DNA of 64,000 nucleotides, taken from positions 62,001-126,000 of the forward strand of contig CAVZEM010000004.1 of NCBI GenBank assembly GCA_963774305.1. Direction: 5' to 3'. The translations under genes were made by a program, and so were the position numbers. The notes beneath the pieces are model-generated. The model had not been told where the DNA came from. It did no database searches and saw nothing but the letters and a program-made list of their open reading frames with translations. Source of the DNA: DASUPK01 sp963774305. GTDB lineage: Bacteria > Actinomycetota > Thermoleophilia > Solirubrobacterales > 70-9. Below are positions 1-7,702 of the stretch, piece by piece; the first letter of the stretch is position 1, and every line of letters begins with the position of its first letter.

Positions 1-557
1 GCTGCATGGCCGTGATGACCACCAGCCGCCGCTGCCCCAACGCCGCTCTCCAGGGCTCGCAATTCTGCGGTCTGCCCCAGCACCAGGCACTCGTCCGCTT
101 CAGCACCAATCAGGTTGCGGTGCTGAGCCCGCTCAGCGACGAGGAGGTCGCGAGGCTCGCCGGCTCCGACGCCGACGAGGCCGAGGTCAAGGCGATCGTC
201 GAGAAGGCCGAGGGCCAGTTCGACGAGAACGCCGAGCCGGAGGAGCCCGAGGCGGACGAGGCCGAGGAGGCCGCTGAGGAGGCGGAGGACTCAGGCGACT
301 CCGAGGAGGCTCCCGCTGAGCCGGAGGAGGCTCCGGCTGCAGAGACCGAGGAGGCTGAGGAGCCCGAGGAACCCGAGGAGCCCGAGGAGGCCGAGGAGCC
401 CGAGCTGCCCGACGAGGGCGACGACGCCGAGGGTCCGGAGCAGACGCTCGAGCCCGAGACGGACGGCGAGAACGCGCGTGGCGAGTCGACCGAGACACCC
501 GAGGAAGAAGGCGAGCCCGAGGGCGCGACCGTTGCCGGCGAGGAGCAGTCCGACTAG
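1..557 (+). CDS. nusA: Zinc-knuckle, acidic-tailed protein, C-terminal part (probable NusA C-terminus)
   Basis: The reading frame is open at the left edge (first codon TGC at 3-5), so this is the 3' part of a longer gene. It begins with a short Cys/His module: C, nine residues, C (RRCPNAALQGSQFCG), ten residues, C, then a His five residues later. This resembles small zinc-binding knuckles. A helical stretch (about LSDEEVARLAG to EKAEGQFD) and then about 115 residues of almost pure Glu/Asp/Ala/Pro follow. The stop at 555-557 lies 3 bp before infB, where NusA (or the small RNA-binding protein YlxR) is expected in the nusA-infB operon. I infer a lineage-specific C-terminal extension of NusA. A separate small protein cannot be excluded because the start lies outside the window. 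Confidence 0.5.
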   Translation, partial: CMAVMTTSRRCPNAALQGSQFCGLPQHQALVRFSTNQVAVLSPLSDEEVARLAGSDADEAEVKAIVEKAEGQFDENAEPEEPEADEAEEAAEEAEDSGDSEEAPAEPEEAPAAETEEAEEPEEPEEPEEAEEPELPDEGDDAEGPEQTLEPETDGENARGESTETPEEEGEPEGATVAGEEQSD

Positions 558-560
558 GAG

Positions 561-2783
561 ATGGCGAAGAAGCGCGTACACGAGATCGCGAAGGCCCAGG
601 GCCTGACGAGCAAGGAGCTCCTGGCCAAGCTCAAGGCTGCGGGCGTCGAGGCCAAGGCTGCTCAGTCGAGCGTCGAGGAGTCGGATGCCCTGGCCGCGCT
701 GAAGGGCTCAGGCGACGGCGCCACCGCGACCGCAACCAAGCCGAAGGCCAAACCGGCAGCCAAGAAAGCCCCCGTCAAGGACGGGGCCGATGCCACTCCC
801 AAGGCGAAAGCAAAGCCGGCGGCCGGTGACGGCGCCGGAGCGAAGAAGGGCCCGGCCAAGCGCCGCCGCCGCGTCGTGATCGACTCACAGGCCGCGCGCC
901 GCGACCACATCGCCAAGACCCAACCGCCGCCCCGTCCACCGCGCCGCCGCGGTGGCCGCCGCCGGCGCCCGCTGCTGGAGGAGCCCAGTGACAAGGAGCT
1001 GAAGCAGCCCGAGGAGCAGCCGGCGATCAAGGTGAACTCGGGCGCGACCGTCCGCGAGGTCGCCGAGAGCCTGGGGCTCTCAGCCGCCGAGGTGATCAAG
1101 GCTTTGATGAAGGAGGGCCAGATGGCGACCCTGACCCAGACACTCACCGACGAGTCCGTCGAGTCGATCGCCAAGGAGTTCGACCGCAAGATCGAGATCG
1201 TCACCACCGCCGACGAGGAGGTCGAGGCCCCGGTCGTCGAGGAGGACGACGAGGGCGATCTGGCCGAGCGCCCGCCGGTGGTGACCGTGATGGGCCACGT
1301 CGACCACGGCAAGACTTCCCTGCTCGACGCGATCCGGCAGACCCAGGTCGCAGCCGGAGAGGCCGGCGGGATCACGCAGCACATCGGTGCGTACCAGGTG
1401 AACCGCGACGGCAAGACGCTCACCTTCCTCGACACGCCGGGCCACGAGGCGTTCACGGCGATGCGCGCCCGCGGCGCCAGCGTCACAGACGTCGCCGTGA
1501 TCGTCGTCGCCGCTGATGACGGTGTCATGCCACAGACCGTTGAGGCGATCGACCATGCGCGCGCCGCGGGTGTGCCGATCCTGGTCGCCGTCAACAAGGT
1601 GGACAAGGAGGGCGCGGATCCGAACCGCGTCCGCACGGAGCTTGCACAGCACGACCTGAACCCGGAGGAGTGGGGCGGGGACACCGTCTATGCCGACGTC
1701 TCGGCGAAGACCAAGGACGGCCTCGACAACCTGCTCGAGATGATCCTCTTGGTGACCGATCTTGAGGAGCTCGGCGCCAACCCCAATGCTCCCGCCTCCG
1801 GCACGGTGGTGGAGGCAGAGCTCGACCCCGGCCGCGGCCCTGTCACCGGTGTCCTGGTGCAGCGTGGCACCCTCCGCGTGGGCGACGCCGTCGTCGCCGG
1901 CCCGGTCTGGGGCAAGGTCCGGGCAATGCTCGACGACAAGGGCGAGCGGGTCGAGGAGGCCACTCCGGGGACACCCGTGGAGGTCCTCGGTTTCGACGGA
2001 GTCAGTGAAGCCGGCGAGCACGTCCAGGTGGTGGAGAACGAGCGCAAGGCACGCCAACTCGCACAGGAGCGCGAGACCCGGCTCAAGACGGAGCAGCTCG
2101 CCCGCCGCCAGGCCCGCAAGGTCACCCTCGAGGAGGTCTTCCAGAGGGCGAGCGAGGGCCAGCTCAACGAGCTCAACATCGTGCTCAAGGCCGACGTCTC
2201 CGGCTCGCTGGAGGCGCTCCAGGACGAGATCGCCAAGCTGCCGCAGGAGCAGGTCCCGGTCAACGTCATCCACGCGCAGACCGGCGGCATCAACGAGTCG
2301 GATGTGATGCTGGCCGCCGCCTCCGACGCGGTGATCATCGGCTTCAACGTTCGGCCTCTCGCCGACGCCCGGCGCGCCGCCGAGCAGGAGGGCGTCGACA
2401 TCCGCACCTACACCGTGATCTACAAGGTCACCGAGGAGCTCCGCGCAGCGATGGAGGGCATGCTGGAGCCGGAGGAGGTCGAGGAGGCGCTCGGCCAGGC
2501 CGAGGTCAAGCAGACCTTCAAGGCCTCCCGCGTCGGCACGATCGCCGGTTGCCTGGTCACCGACGGCAAGGTCACCCGCAGCGCCAACGTCCGGCTGGTG
2601 CGCGACGGCACCATCATCTGGACCGGCAGGGTCGGCTCGCTGCGACGCTTCAAGGACGACGTCGCCGAGGTCGAGGAGGGCCAGGAATGCGGCATCGTGC
2701 TCGAGGGCTTCGCCGACATCAAGGAGGGCGACGTCCTGGAGTTCTTCGAGACCAAGCAGGTAGAGAAGACTCTCGAGTCCTGA
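561..2783 (+). CDS. infB: Translation initiation factor IF-2
   Basis: GTPase that brings initiator fMet-tRNA to the 30S subunit and promotes subunit joining. The start is the ATG giving MAKKRVHEIAKAQGL, the usual IF2 N-terminus. Residues about 45-150 form a Lys/Ala/Arg-rich disordered linker including an Arg-rich patch; the IF2-N helical domain follows (about 155-210). The G domain shows GHVDHGKT (245-252), DTPGH (291-295), NKVD (345-348) and an SAK motif. Domains II, III and IV continue to the end. At 740 residues the length is normal for a shorter-linker actinobacterial IF2. It follows the upstream gene by 3 bp, so translation is probably coupled; the only purine-rich SD-like sequence overlaps that stop codon. 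Confidence 0.97.
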   Translation: MAKKRVHEIAKAQGLTSKELLAKLKAAGVEAKAAQSSVEESDALAALKGSGDGATATATKPKAKPAAKKAPVKDGADATPKAKAKPAAGDGAGAKKGPAKRRRRVVIDSQAARRDHIAKTQPPPRPPRRRGGRRRRPLLEEPSDKELKQPEEQPAIKVNSGATVREVAESLGLSAAEVIKALMKEGQMATLTQTLTDESVESIAKEFDRKIEIVTTADEEVEAPVVEEDDEGDLAERPPVVTVMGHVDHGKTSLLDAIRQTQVAAGEAGGITQHIGAYQVNRDGKTLTFLDTPGHEAFTAMRARGASVTDVAVIVVAADDGVMPQTVEAIDHARAAGVPILVAVNKVDKEGADPNRVRTELAQHDLNPEEWGGDTVYADVSAKTKDGLDNLLEMILLVTDLEELGANPNAPASGTVVEAELDPGRGPVTGVLVQRGTLRVGDAVVAGPVWGKVRAMLDDKGERVEEATPGTPVEVLGFDGVSEAGEHVQVVENERKARQLAQERETRLKTEQLARRQARKVTLEEVFQRASEGQLNELNIVLKADVSGSLEALQDEIAKLPQEQVPVNVIHAQTGGINESDVMLAAASDAVIIGFNVRPLADARRAAEQEGVDIRTYTVIYKVTEELRAAMEGMLEPEEVEEALGQAEVKQTFKASRVGTIAGCLVTDGKVTRSANVRLVRDGTIIWTGRVGSLRRFKDDVAEVEEGQECGIVLEGFADIKEGDVLEFFETKQVEKTLES

Positions 2784-2809
2784 GATCGTCCCCGCGCTAG
2801 CGTGGGAAC

Positions 2810-3109
2810 GTGACCGCGTTCGTCTGCCTGATCGAGATTCACCTGCACTTCGGCGAGGTTCAGGACCTGAAGGGCAAGCGCAAGCTCGTCAAGTCCCTGA
2901 AGGACGGGATCCGCCAGCGCTTCGGTGCGTCGGTGGCCGAGATCGATGGGCACGACAAATGGCAGCGCTCGACGCTGCTCTGCGCGCTGGTCGGCGACGG
3001 TGAGGTCTCCGACCGCGCCGACGGGCTGATCCGTTTCGTCGAGAGCCGCTGCCCGGACGGCTGCTCGTTCGAACGGGACCTGCTCAGCCTGCGCGACATC
3101 CGCGACTGA
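2810..3109 (+). CDS. DUF503 (YlxP-like) protein
   Basis: A 99-residue protein with the start of the DUF503 family (MTAFVCLIEIHLHFGEVQDLKGKR... pattern) and its typical alternating strands and helices. DUF503/YlxP genes usually sit between infB and rbfA, exactly as here, and the family has been suggested to act in ribosome or RNA-related processes; its biochemical role is not established. GTG start 26 bp after infB. The stop codon is followed immediately by an 11-bp inverted repeat (3110-3150), so this gene may end the upstream transcription unit. Confidence 0.85.
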   Translation: MTAFVCLIEIHLHFGEVQDLKGKRKLVKSLKDGIRQRFGASVAEIDGHDKWQRSTLLCALVGDGEVSDRADGLIRFVESRCPDGCSFERDLLSLRDIRD

Positions 3110-3150
3110 CTGGAGTCCCACCGAAACGGCGGAGTCCGATGGGACTCCAG
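3110..3150. repeat. Perfect 11-bp inverted repeat directly after the DUF503 stop codon
   Basis: CTGGAGTCCCA at 3110-3120 pairs with TGGGACTCCAG at 3140-3150, with a 19-base loop that contains a small ccg-aaa-cgg hairpin and a further partial copy (GGAGTCCGA). There is no T-run after it, so it is not a textbook intrinsic terminator; it could be a 3'-end stabilising hairpin or a protein site. Confidence 0.6.
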
Positions 3151-3221
3151 GAGAGTTCCATGTTCAGACCAGTGCCGAGCCCTCGACCTGGTCGCTGATC
3201 GCTTTCTGATCTGAGCGACAG

Positions 3222-3262
3222 CCCGTTCGGAACGGGGCGGCCTGCGGGCCGCCTCGTTTCGT
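3222..3262 (+). terminator. Probable intrinsic terminator between DUF503 and rbfA
   Basis: Two mutually exclusive hairpins are visible: CCCGTT/AACGGG (3222-3227 with 3231-3236) and GGCGGCC/GGCCGCC (3236-3242 with 3247-3253, loop TGCG). The second is followed by TCGTTTCGTT, a fairly T-rich tail for this genome. A terminator here would separate infB-DUF503 from rbfA, whose own promoter would then lie in 3263-3364. Strength is uncertain because the T-tract is interrupted. Confidence 0.5.
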
Positions 3263-3364
3263 TAGGGGAAGGTTGCGGCCTTGTGATCCTCGCAACTCGT
3301 GCGTGTCCGCCCTGTTGGAGCGGCCTAGGTTTGTTCGAGCGACTGCTGTTATCGTCGCCAAGCG

Positions 3365-3700
3365 ATGGGGACCGCCCGGATGCGGCGCGTCAACGAGGCG
3401 ATTCGAGAGATCCTCGGCGACGCGATAGCCACTGACCTGAAGGACCCGAGAATCGGATTCGTGACCGTGACCGAAGTTGACACCTCTCCCGACCTGCGCG
3501 CTGCGCGGGTTTATGTCAGCGTGCTCGGTTCCGAAGAGGAGCGGGAGAGCTCACTCGCCGGGTTGCGCTCCTCCCATGGGGTCCTCCAGTCCAAGATCGC
3601 GAGCGGCATGCGGATGAAGCGGACACCGACACTGACCTTCGAATACGACGAGACCGTGGAGCGGGGGGACCGCATCACCCGCCTGCTCGAGGACGAATGA
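3365..3700 (+). CDS. rbfA: 30S ribosome-binding factor A
   Basis: KH-like small protein that assists maturation of the 16S rRNA 5' end and 30S assembly. The sequence shows the family hallmarks: RMRRVNEAIREILGDAI at the N-terminus, LKDPRIGFVTVTEVDTSPDL, AARVYVSVLGSEEE, and a C-terminal PTLTFEYDETVERGDRI block. At 111 residues the length is typical. The start is ATG 3365, with an alternative ATG at 3380 that would still keep the family start. It overlaps nrnA by 4 bp (ATGA), as in the common rbfA-nrnA-truB order. Confidence 0.95.
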   Translation: MGTARMRRVNEAIREILGDAIATDLKDPRIGFVTVTEVDTSPDLRAARVYVSVLGSEEERESSLAGLRSSHGVLQSKIASGMRMKRTPTLTFEYDETVERGDRITRLLEDE

Positions 3701-4698
3701 CGGAAACCGAAGTCTTGACCAGCGACCTCGACCTCGTCGCAGGGGAAATCCGCGCAGGCGACCGCTTCCTGCTGACTACCCACGAGAATCCGGATGGCGA
3801 CGCGCTCGGCTCGCTGCTCGCCACCCAGCGGATCCTCGAGGCGCTCGGGAAGGACTCGGTGATGTTCCTGGCCGCGAAGGAGTTCCCGCTGCCGGTCGAG
3901 TACCGCTTCCTCCCGCTGGAGGAGGTCTTCCACGAGCCCCCGGCCGACATCAACGACCGCATCGTGATCTTCCTGGACTGCGGGAACATCGACCGGATGC
4001 CGGTCGACTTCCTCCGGACGGACGGCACCAAGGTGATCAACGTCGATCACCACCACGACAACACGCGCTTCGGCACGGTCAACCTCGTCGACGTCGACGC
4101 ATCGTGCACGGCGGAGATCATCTACGACCTCGCGGGCCTGCTCGGAGTGGAGCTGACCCCGGAGATCGCCAACGCCCTCTATGTCGCCCTGGTCACCGAC
4201 ACCGGCAAGTTCATGTACGAGAACACCGATGCGCGCTCCCACCGGATGGCCGCGGGACTGATCGAGGCGGGTGTGGACGTCAACGAGATCTATCGCCGGC
4301 TCTACGAGCACGCCCCGATCGAGAAGCTCAAGCTGCTTGCGCAGGCCCTCCGCAAGATCGAGCTGCTCGACGACGGGCGTCTCGCCATCACCTACATCTC
4401 CAGCGACGACTACGCCGCGACGGGCGCCAGCGAGGCACTGACGGAGGGCGTCATCGATCACCTCCGCACCATCGACGGCACCGTCGCCGCTGCGGTCGTC
4501 CGCGATCAGGCCGATGGCGGTCGCGCTGCACGCAAGGTGAGCATGCGGTCGACCGACGGGCGCGTGGACGTCTCCGCGATCGCCCGGGTTCACGGCGGGG
4601 GCGGGCATCGCCGTGCCGCCGGATTCGGCACCGATCTGCCCTATGAGCAGGTCGTCGAGTTTCTGATCGCTGAGATCGACTCACAGCTCGAGACCTAG
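3697..4698 (+). CDS. nrnA: DHH/DHHA1 phosphoesterase, NrnA-type (oligoribonuclease / pAp phosphatase)
   Basis: Cytoplasmic Mn-dependent phosphoesterase that degrades very short RNAs and dephosphorylates 3'-phosphoadenosine 5'-phosphate in characterised homologues. Visible motifs: HENPDGDALGS (29-39), the metal-ligand block IFLDCGNIDR (91-100), DHHHD (117-121), and the C-terminal DHHA1 signature GGGGHRRAAG near residue 305. Length 333 is normal. The ATG overlaps the rbfA stop by 4 bp, and truB starts 5 bp after its stop, indicating one operon for ribosome maturation and RNA turnover. Confidence 0.93.
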   Translation: MTETEVLTSDLDLVAGEIRAGDRFLLTTHENPDGDALGSLLATQRILEALGKDSVMFLAAKEFPLPVEYRFLPLEEVFHEPPADINDRIVIFLDCGNIDRMPVDFLRTDGTKVINVDHHHDNTRFGTVNLVDVDASCTAEIIYDLAGLLGVELTPEIANALYVALVTDTGKFMYENTDARSHRMAAGLIEAGVDVNEIYRRLYEHAPIEKLKLLAQALRKIELLDDGRLAITYISSDDYAATGASEALTEGVIDHLRTIDGTVAAAVVRDQADGGRAARKVSMRSTDGRVDVSAIARVHGGGGHRRAAGFGTDLPYEQVVEFLIAEIDSQLET

Positions 4699-4703
4699 CG
4701 ACC

Positions 4704-5507
4704 GTGGCCCAGGGGGAGCCGACCCCGGCCCGGGGGCTGCTGGTCGACAAGTCGGCCGGCGTCACCTCCCATGACGTCGTGGCGGAGATCAGGCGCGAGC
4801 GTGGGGGGAAGGTCGGTCACGCCGGCACGCTCGATCCCTTCGCCACGGGCCTGCTCGTCGTCCTGCTCGGCCGGGCGACCCGCATGCAGCGCTACCTGCT
4901 CGAGCTGCCCAAGACCTACGTGGCGACCGCCCGGCTCGGCTGGCGCTCGTCGACCGGAGACCCAGACGGCGAGCTCGAGGAGACGGGACGGATCCCCGAA
5001 CATCTCGACCTGCCGACAGGTGAGGTCGACCAGCGTGTGCCGATGACCTCCGCGGTGAAGGTCGACGGCGAGCGCCTCTATAAGAAGGCGCACCGAGGCG
5101 AGTCGCTCGAGACGCCCACCCGGCGGGTCACCGTCCACCGCGCCGAGCTGATCGACAGCGATGCCGAGCGCGCCACCTTCGAGATCGAGTGCTCGTCGGG
5201 TACATACATCCGGACGCTGATCGAGACGCTCGAGGATGCCTACTGCGAGTCACTGCGCCGCACGGCGATCGGCGATCTTCGGGTCCCGGAGGCGGGCCAG
5301 GAGGAGGTCTCAGTGGAGGAGATGATGGAGTTCCTCCCCGAGCGCCTGCTCGACGCGAATGAGGCGGAGAGCGTGGGGCACGGCCGCCCGGTTGCGGAGC
5401 CGTTCGACGTCCCGCCGAAGCACGTGCGGCTGACCCATGACGGGCGGCTGATCGCAATCGCCCGCCCGGATGGAGAGAATCTCCGGCCCGAGGTAGTGAT
5501 CGCATGA
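4704..5507 (+). CDS. truB: tRNA pseudouridine(55) synthase TruB
   Basis: Converts U55 of the tRNA T-loop to pseudouridine and acts as a tRNA chaperone. The N-terminus has the expected GLLVDKSAGVTSHDVV; motif II is HAGTLDPFATGLL with catalytic Asp44. The later motifs SAVKVDGERLYKKA and SSGTYIRTLIE are intact. A C-terminal region follows (to residue 267), as in actinobacterial TruB. GTG start. The last codons overlap the ribF start by 4 bp (ATGA), so ribF is probably translated by reinitiation. Confidence 0.95.
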   Translation: MAQGEPTPARGLLVDKSAGVTSHDVVAEIRRERGGKVGHAGTLDPFATGLLVVLLGRATRMQRYLLELPKTYVATARLGWRSSTGDPDGELEETGRIPEHLDLPTGEVDQRVPMTSAVKVDGERLYKKAHRGESLETPTRRVTVHRAELIDSDAERATFEIECSSGTYIRTLIETLEDAYCESLRRTAIGDLRVPEAGQEEVSVEEMMEFLPERLLDANEAESVGHGRPVAEPFDVPPKHVRLTHDGRLIAIARPDGENLRPEVVIA

Positions 5508-6398
5508 CGATCCAGGTGACAAAGCTCCCCGATGCGGCCCCCCGCGATCGCCACGTGGCGATCGGGGTCTTCGACGGCGTCCACAAGGGCCACCAGGCGG
5601 TGATCGACAAGGCCGACACGGTGCTGACCTTCGACCCGCATCCGCTCAGCGTGATCAACCCGGACGCCGCCCCGAAGCTGATCATGCCCTTCGACGTGAA
5701 GCGCGACGTCATCGACGGCCTCGGCGTCGACGAGCTCGTCGTCATCCCCTTCAACAAGGAGTTCATGAAGATCCCGGCGGAGGACTTCATCTCGAAGATC
5801 CTGATCGAGCAGCTCGGCGCGAAGACGGTCTCGGTCGGGGAGAATTTCCGTTTCGGCGCCAAGGCGAAGGGGACGCCGGAGATGCTCGCCGGCCGCGACG
5901 AGTTCGAGACCCGGATCGTCCCACTGGTCGAGGTCGACGGCGAGACCGTCTCCTCGACACGGGTGCGGGCCCTCGTCGCCGCCGGGGAGGTGGACGCCGC
6001 GATGCGCTGCCTCGGCGCCCCCTTCATGGTCGAGGGCCGGGTGGTGGAGGGGGATCAGCGCGGTCGTGAGCTCGGTTTCCCGACCGCGAACCTGGTCCCC
6101 GACGACCGGCTGGTCGTCCCCGGGCCACGGCGTCTACGCGGCCTTCGCCAACGGGCACCCGGCGGCGGTCAACGTCGGGATACGGCCGACCTTCGAGACG
6201 GGCAGGGGCCTGCTGATCGAGTCGTATTTGATGGACTTCGACGGCGACCTCTACGGCCAGAACCTGCGTGTCGCCTTCGTCAGCCGCCTGCGAGGGGAGA
6301 AGCGATTTCCGAGCGTCGAGGACCTGGTCGCGCAGATGCACAACGACGTTGCCGACGCGCGAGAGATCTGCGCGAAGTACGAAGGGCGCGGCGCCTGA
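5504..6398 (+). pseudogene. ribF: Bifunctional riboflavin kinase / FAD synthetase RibF, with an apparent +1 frameshift
   Basis: RibF phosphorylates riboflavin to FMN and adenylylates FMN to FAD. The N-terminal nucleotidyltransferase half is intact (GVFDGVHKGHQAVID, TFDPHPLSVI, GENFRFGAKAKGTPEML). The kinase half starts in the same frame (GDQRGRELGFPTANLVPDD), but after codon CCC at 6119-6121 the family sequence continues in the +1 frame (GHGVYAAFANGHPAAVNVGIRPTFE) to a stop at 6396-6398. One extra G in CCCCGGG (6118-6124) explains it. Read without shifting, the frame has no stop and runs into rpsO. A sequencing or assembly error is most likely; a real mutation or programmed +1 slippage at CCC-G is possible. 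Confidence 0.85.
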
Positions 6399-6418
6399 AT
6401 CGCTACCCTGTCGCGTCG

Positions 6419-6688
6419 ATGCCGCTGACGAAGGACAGAAAGCAGGAGCTGATCGGCAAGTACGGCCGGTCCGGCGAGGACACCGGCTCCGCCGAGGTGC
6501 AGGTCGCGCTGCTCACCGCGCGCATCAACGAGCTCACCGAGCACCTGCGCACGCACAGCAAGGACCATCACTCCCGCCGCGGCCTGCTCAAGATGGTCGG
6601 CAAGCGCCGCCGCATCCTCCGTTACCTGGAGAGCAACGACCTGGAGCGCTACCGTGCCCTGGTCGCGGATCTCGGCCTGCGGCGCTAG
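6419..6688 (+). CDS. rpsO: 30S ribosomal protein S15
   Basis: Primary 16S rRNA-binding protein of the small subunit platform. The 89-residue product starts MPLTKDRKQELIGKYGRS and carries the conserved SAEVQVALLTARINELTEHL and HHSRRGLLKMVGKRRRILRYL segments. ATG 6419 is 20 bp after the real ribF stop. In most bacteria pnp follows rpsO directly; here pnp is 2.5 kb away, with a redox-related gene group between them. Confidence 0.97.
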   Translation: MPLTKDRKQELIGKYGRSGEDTGSAEVQVALLTARINELTEHLRTHSKDHHSRRGLLKMVGKRRRILRYLESNDLERYRALVADLGLRR

Positions 6689-6693
6689 CACGC

Positions 6694-7143
6694 GTGATCG
6701 AGGCCGGCGCGAAAGCACCTGACTTCTCGCTGCCGGACCAGGATGGGAACAAGGTGTCGCTCGGGGACTTCGCGGGCCGGAAGCTGGTGCTCGCCTTCTA
6801 CCCGCTCGATTTCAGCCCGGTCTGCACCGACCAGCTCAACCTCTACCAGGAGGTCCTCCCAGAGCTGGAAGGCCAGGGCGCCGCATTGGTGGGGATCAGC
6901 GTCGACTCCGCGTACTGCCATGCGGCGTTCCGCGAGAAGCTCAATCTGACCATGCCTCTGCTCGCCGACTTCAATCCGAAGGGCGCCGTCTCCCAGGCCT
7001 ACGGCGCCTGGATCGAGGGCGCCGGGATCAGCAATCGCGCCCTTGTCCTGATCGAGGACGGCGAGGTGAAGTGGTCCCACGCCAGCCCGAGCCCCGCTGA
7101 GATCCCCGGCGCCAACCTGATCTTCGACGCCCTCTCCGGATAG
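6694..7143 (+). CDS. Peroxiredoxin (AhpC/TSA family, AhpE/Bcp-like)
   Basis: Thiol peroxidase of 149 residues that reduces H2O2 or organic hydroperoxides in the cytoplasm. It shows the thioredoxin-fold peroxiredoxin pattern: VIEAGAKAPDFSLPDQDG, LVLAFYPLDFSPVCTDQL with peroxidatic Cys44, and GISVDSAYCHAAF. The PVCT context matches 1-Cys/atypical 2-Cys AhpE or Bcp types rather than typical AhpC. GTG start 5 bp after rpsO, so it is probably co-transcribed with the ribosomal operon. It is convergent with msrA, and the two stop codons sit in one small palindrome (TAGCGCCCGCTA, 7141-7152). Confidence 0.9.
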   Translation: MIEAGAKAPDFSLPDQDGNKVSLGDFAGRKLVLAFYPLDFSPVCTDQLNLYQEVLPELEGQGAALVGISVDSAYCHAAFREKLNLTMPLLADFNPKGAVSQAYGAWIEGAGISNRALVLIEDGEVKWSHASPSPAEIPGANLIFDALSG

Positions 7144-7149
7144 CGCCCG

Positions 7150-7656
7150 CTAGGCGGCCGTCTCGCTGTGCGGCTGCTTCCGGTCCCGCCGCGGAAAGGG
7201 GGGAGTGTCGACGTCCGGGTAGCGTTGGAGGTGGTTCTGATCCTCGGCCTCGGCTTCCCAGAAGGGGCCGGCCTCGGTGACCTTGGTGACGACCTTGCCG
7301 GGCCAGTGGCCCGAGGCGTCCACGTCGGGAATCGTCTCCTCGGCCACCTCGCGCTGCTCGTCGGAGGTGTAGAAGATCTCCGAGCGGTAGCACGAGCCGA
7401 CGAGACGTTCGCCAAGGTCGGGTCGGTGGATCTGGAAGAAGAACTCCAGGAGGTCCCGGTAGGAGAGGCGCTCGGGGTCGAAGACGATCTCTACGGCCTC
7501 GGCGTGGCCGGAATTGTTCTCCGCGGTCGGGTTCTCGTTCTCGCCGCCGGTCCATCCCGTGCGGGTGGAGATGACGCCGTCTGGCTTGCGCAGCAGTTGC
7601 TGCGTGATCCAGAAGCACCCTCCGGCGAGGATCGCGGTCTCCGTGTTGTCGGTCAC
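7150..7656 (-). CDS. msrA: Peptide-methionine (S)-S-oxide reductase MsrA
   Basis: Repairs methionine S-sulfoxide in proteins. Catalytic Cys14 lies in AGGCFW. The usual next residues GxE are replaced by ITQQ, as in a divergent MsrA subgroup. Further family segments are GVISTRTGWTGGENENPT, HAEAVEIVFDPERLSYRDLLEFFF and YRSEIFYTSDEQREVAEETI. Length 168 is standard. ATG start with msrA and the MBL gene divergently transcribed from a 46-bp gap. It lies between a peroxiredoxin and a DsbA-like protein, which supports an oxidative-damage role. Confidence 0.92.
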   Translation of the reverse strand: MTDNTETAILAGGCFWITQQLLRKPDGVISTRTGWTGGENENPTAENNSGHAEAVEIVFDPERLSYRDLLEFFFQIHRPDLGERLVGSCYRSEIFYTSDEQREVAEETIPDVDASGHWPGKVVTKVTEAGPFWEAEAEDQNHLQRYPDVDTPPFPRRDRKQPHSETAA

Positions 7657-7702
7657 GGCGTCGCGAAGTCTACGCCTGGCGGACGCGCTGTAGCTTCAGC
7701 CC

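Noticed and set aside
230..520. Glu/Ala/Pro-coding GAG/GCC repeats as a DNA tandem repeat
   Set aside because: Codon-level low complexity of an acidic tail with no fixed unit length; not a tandem repeat array.
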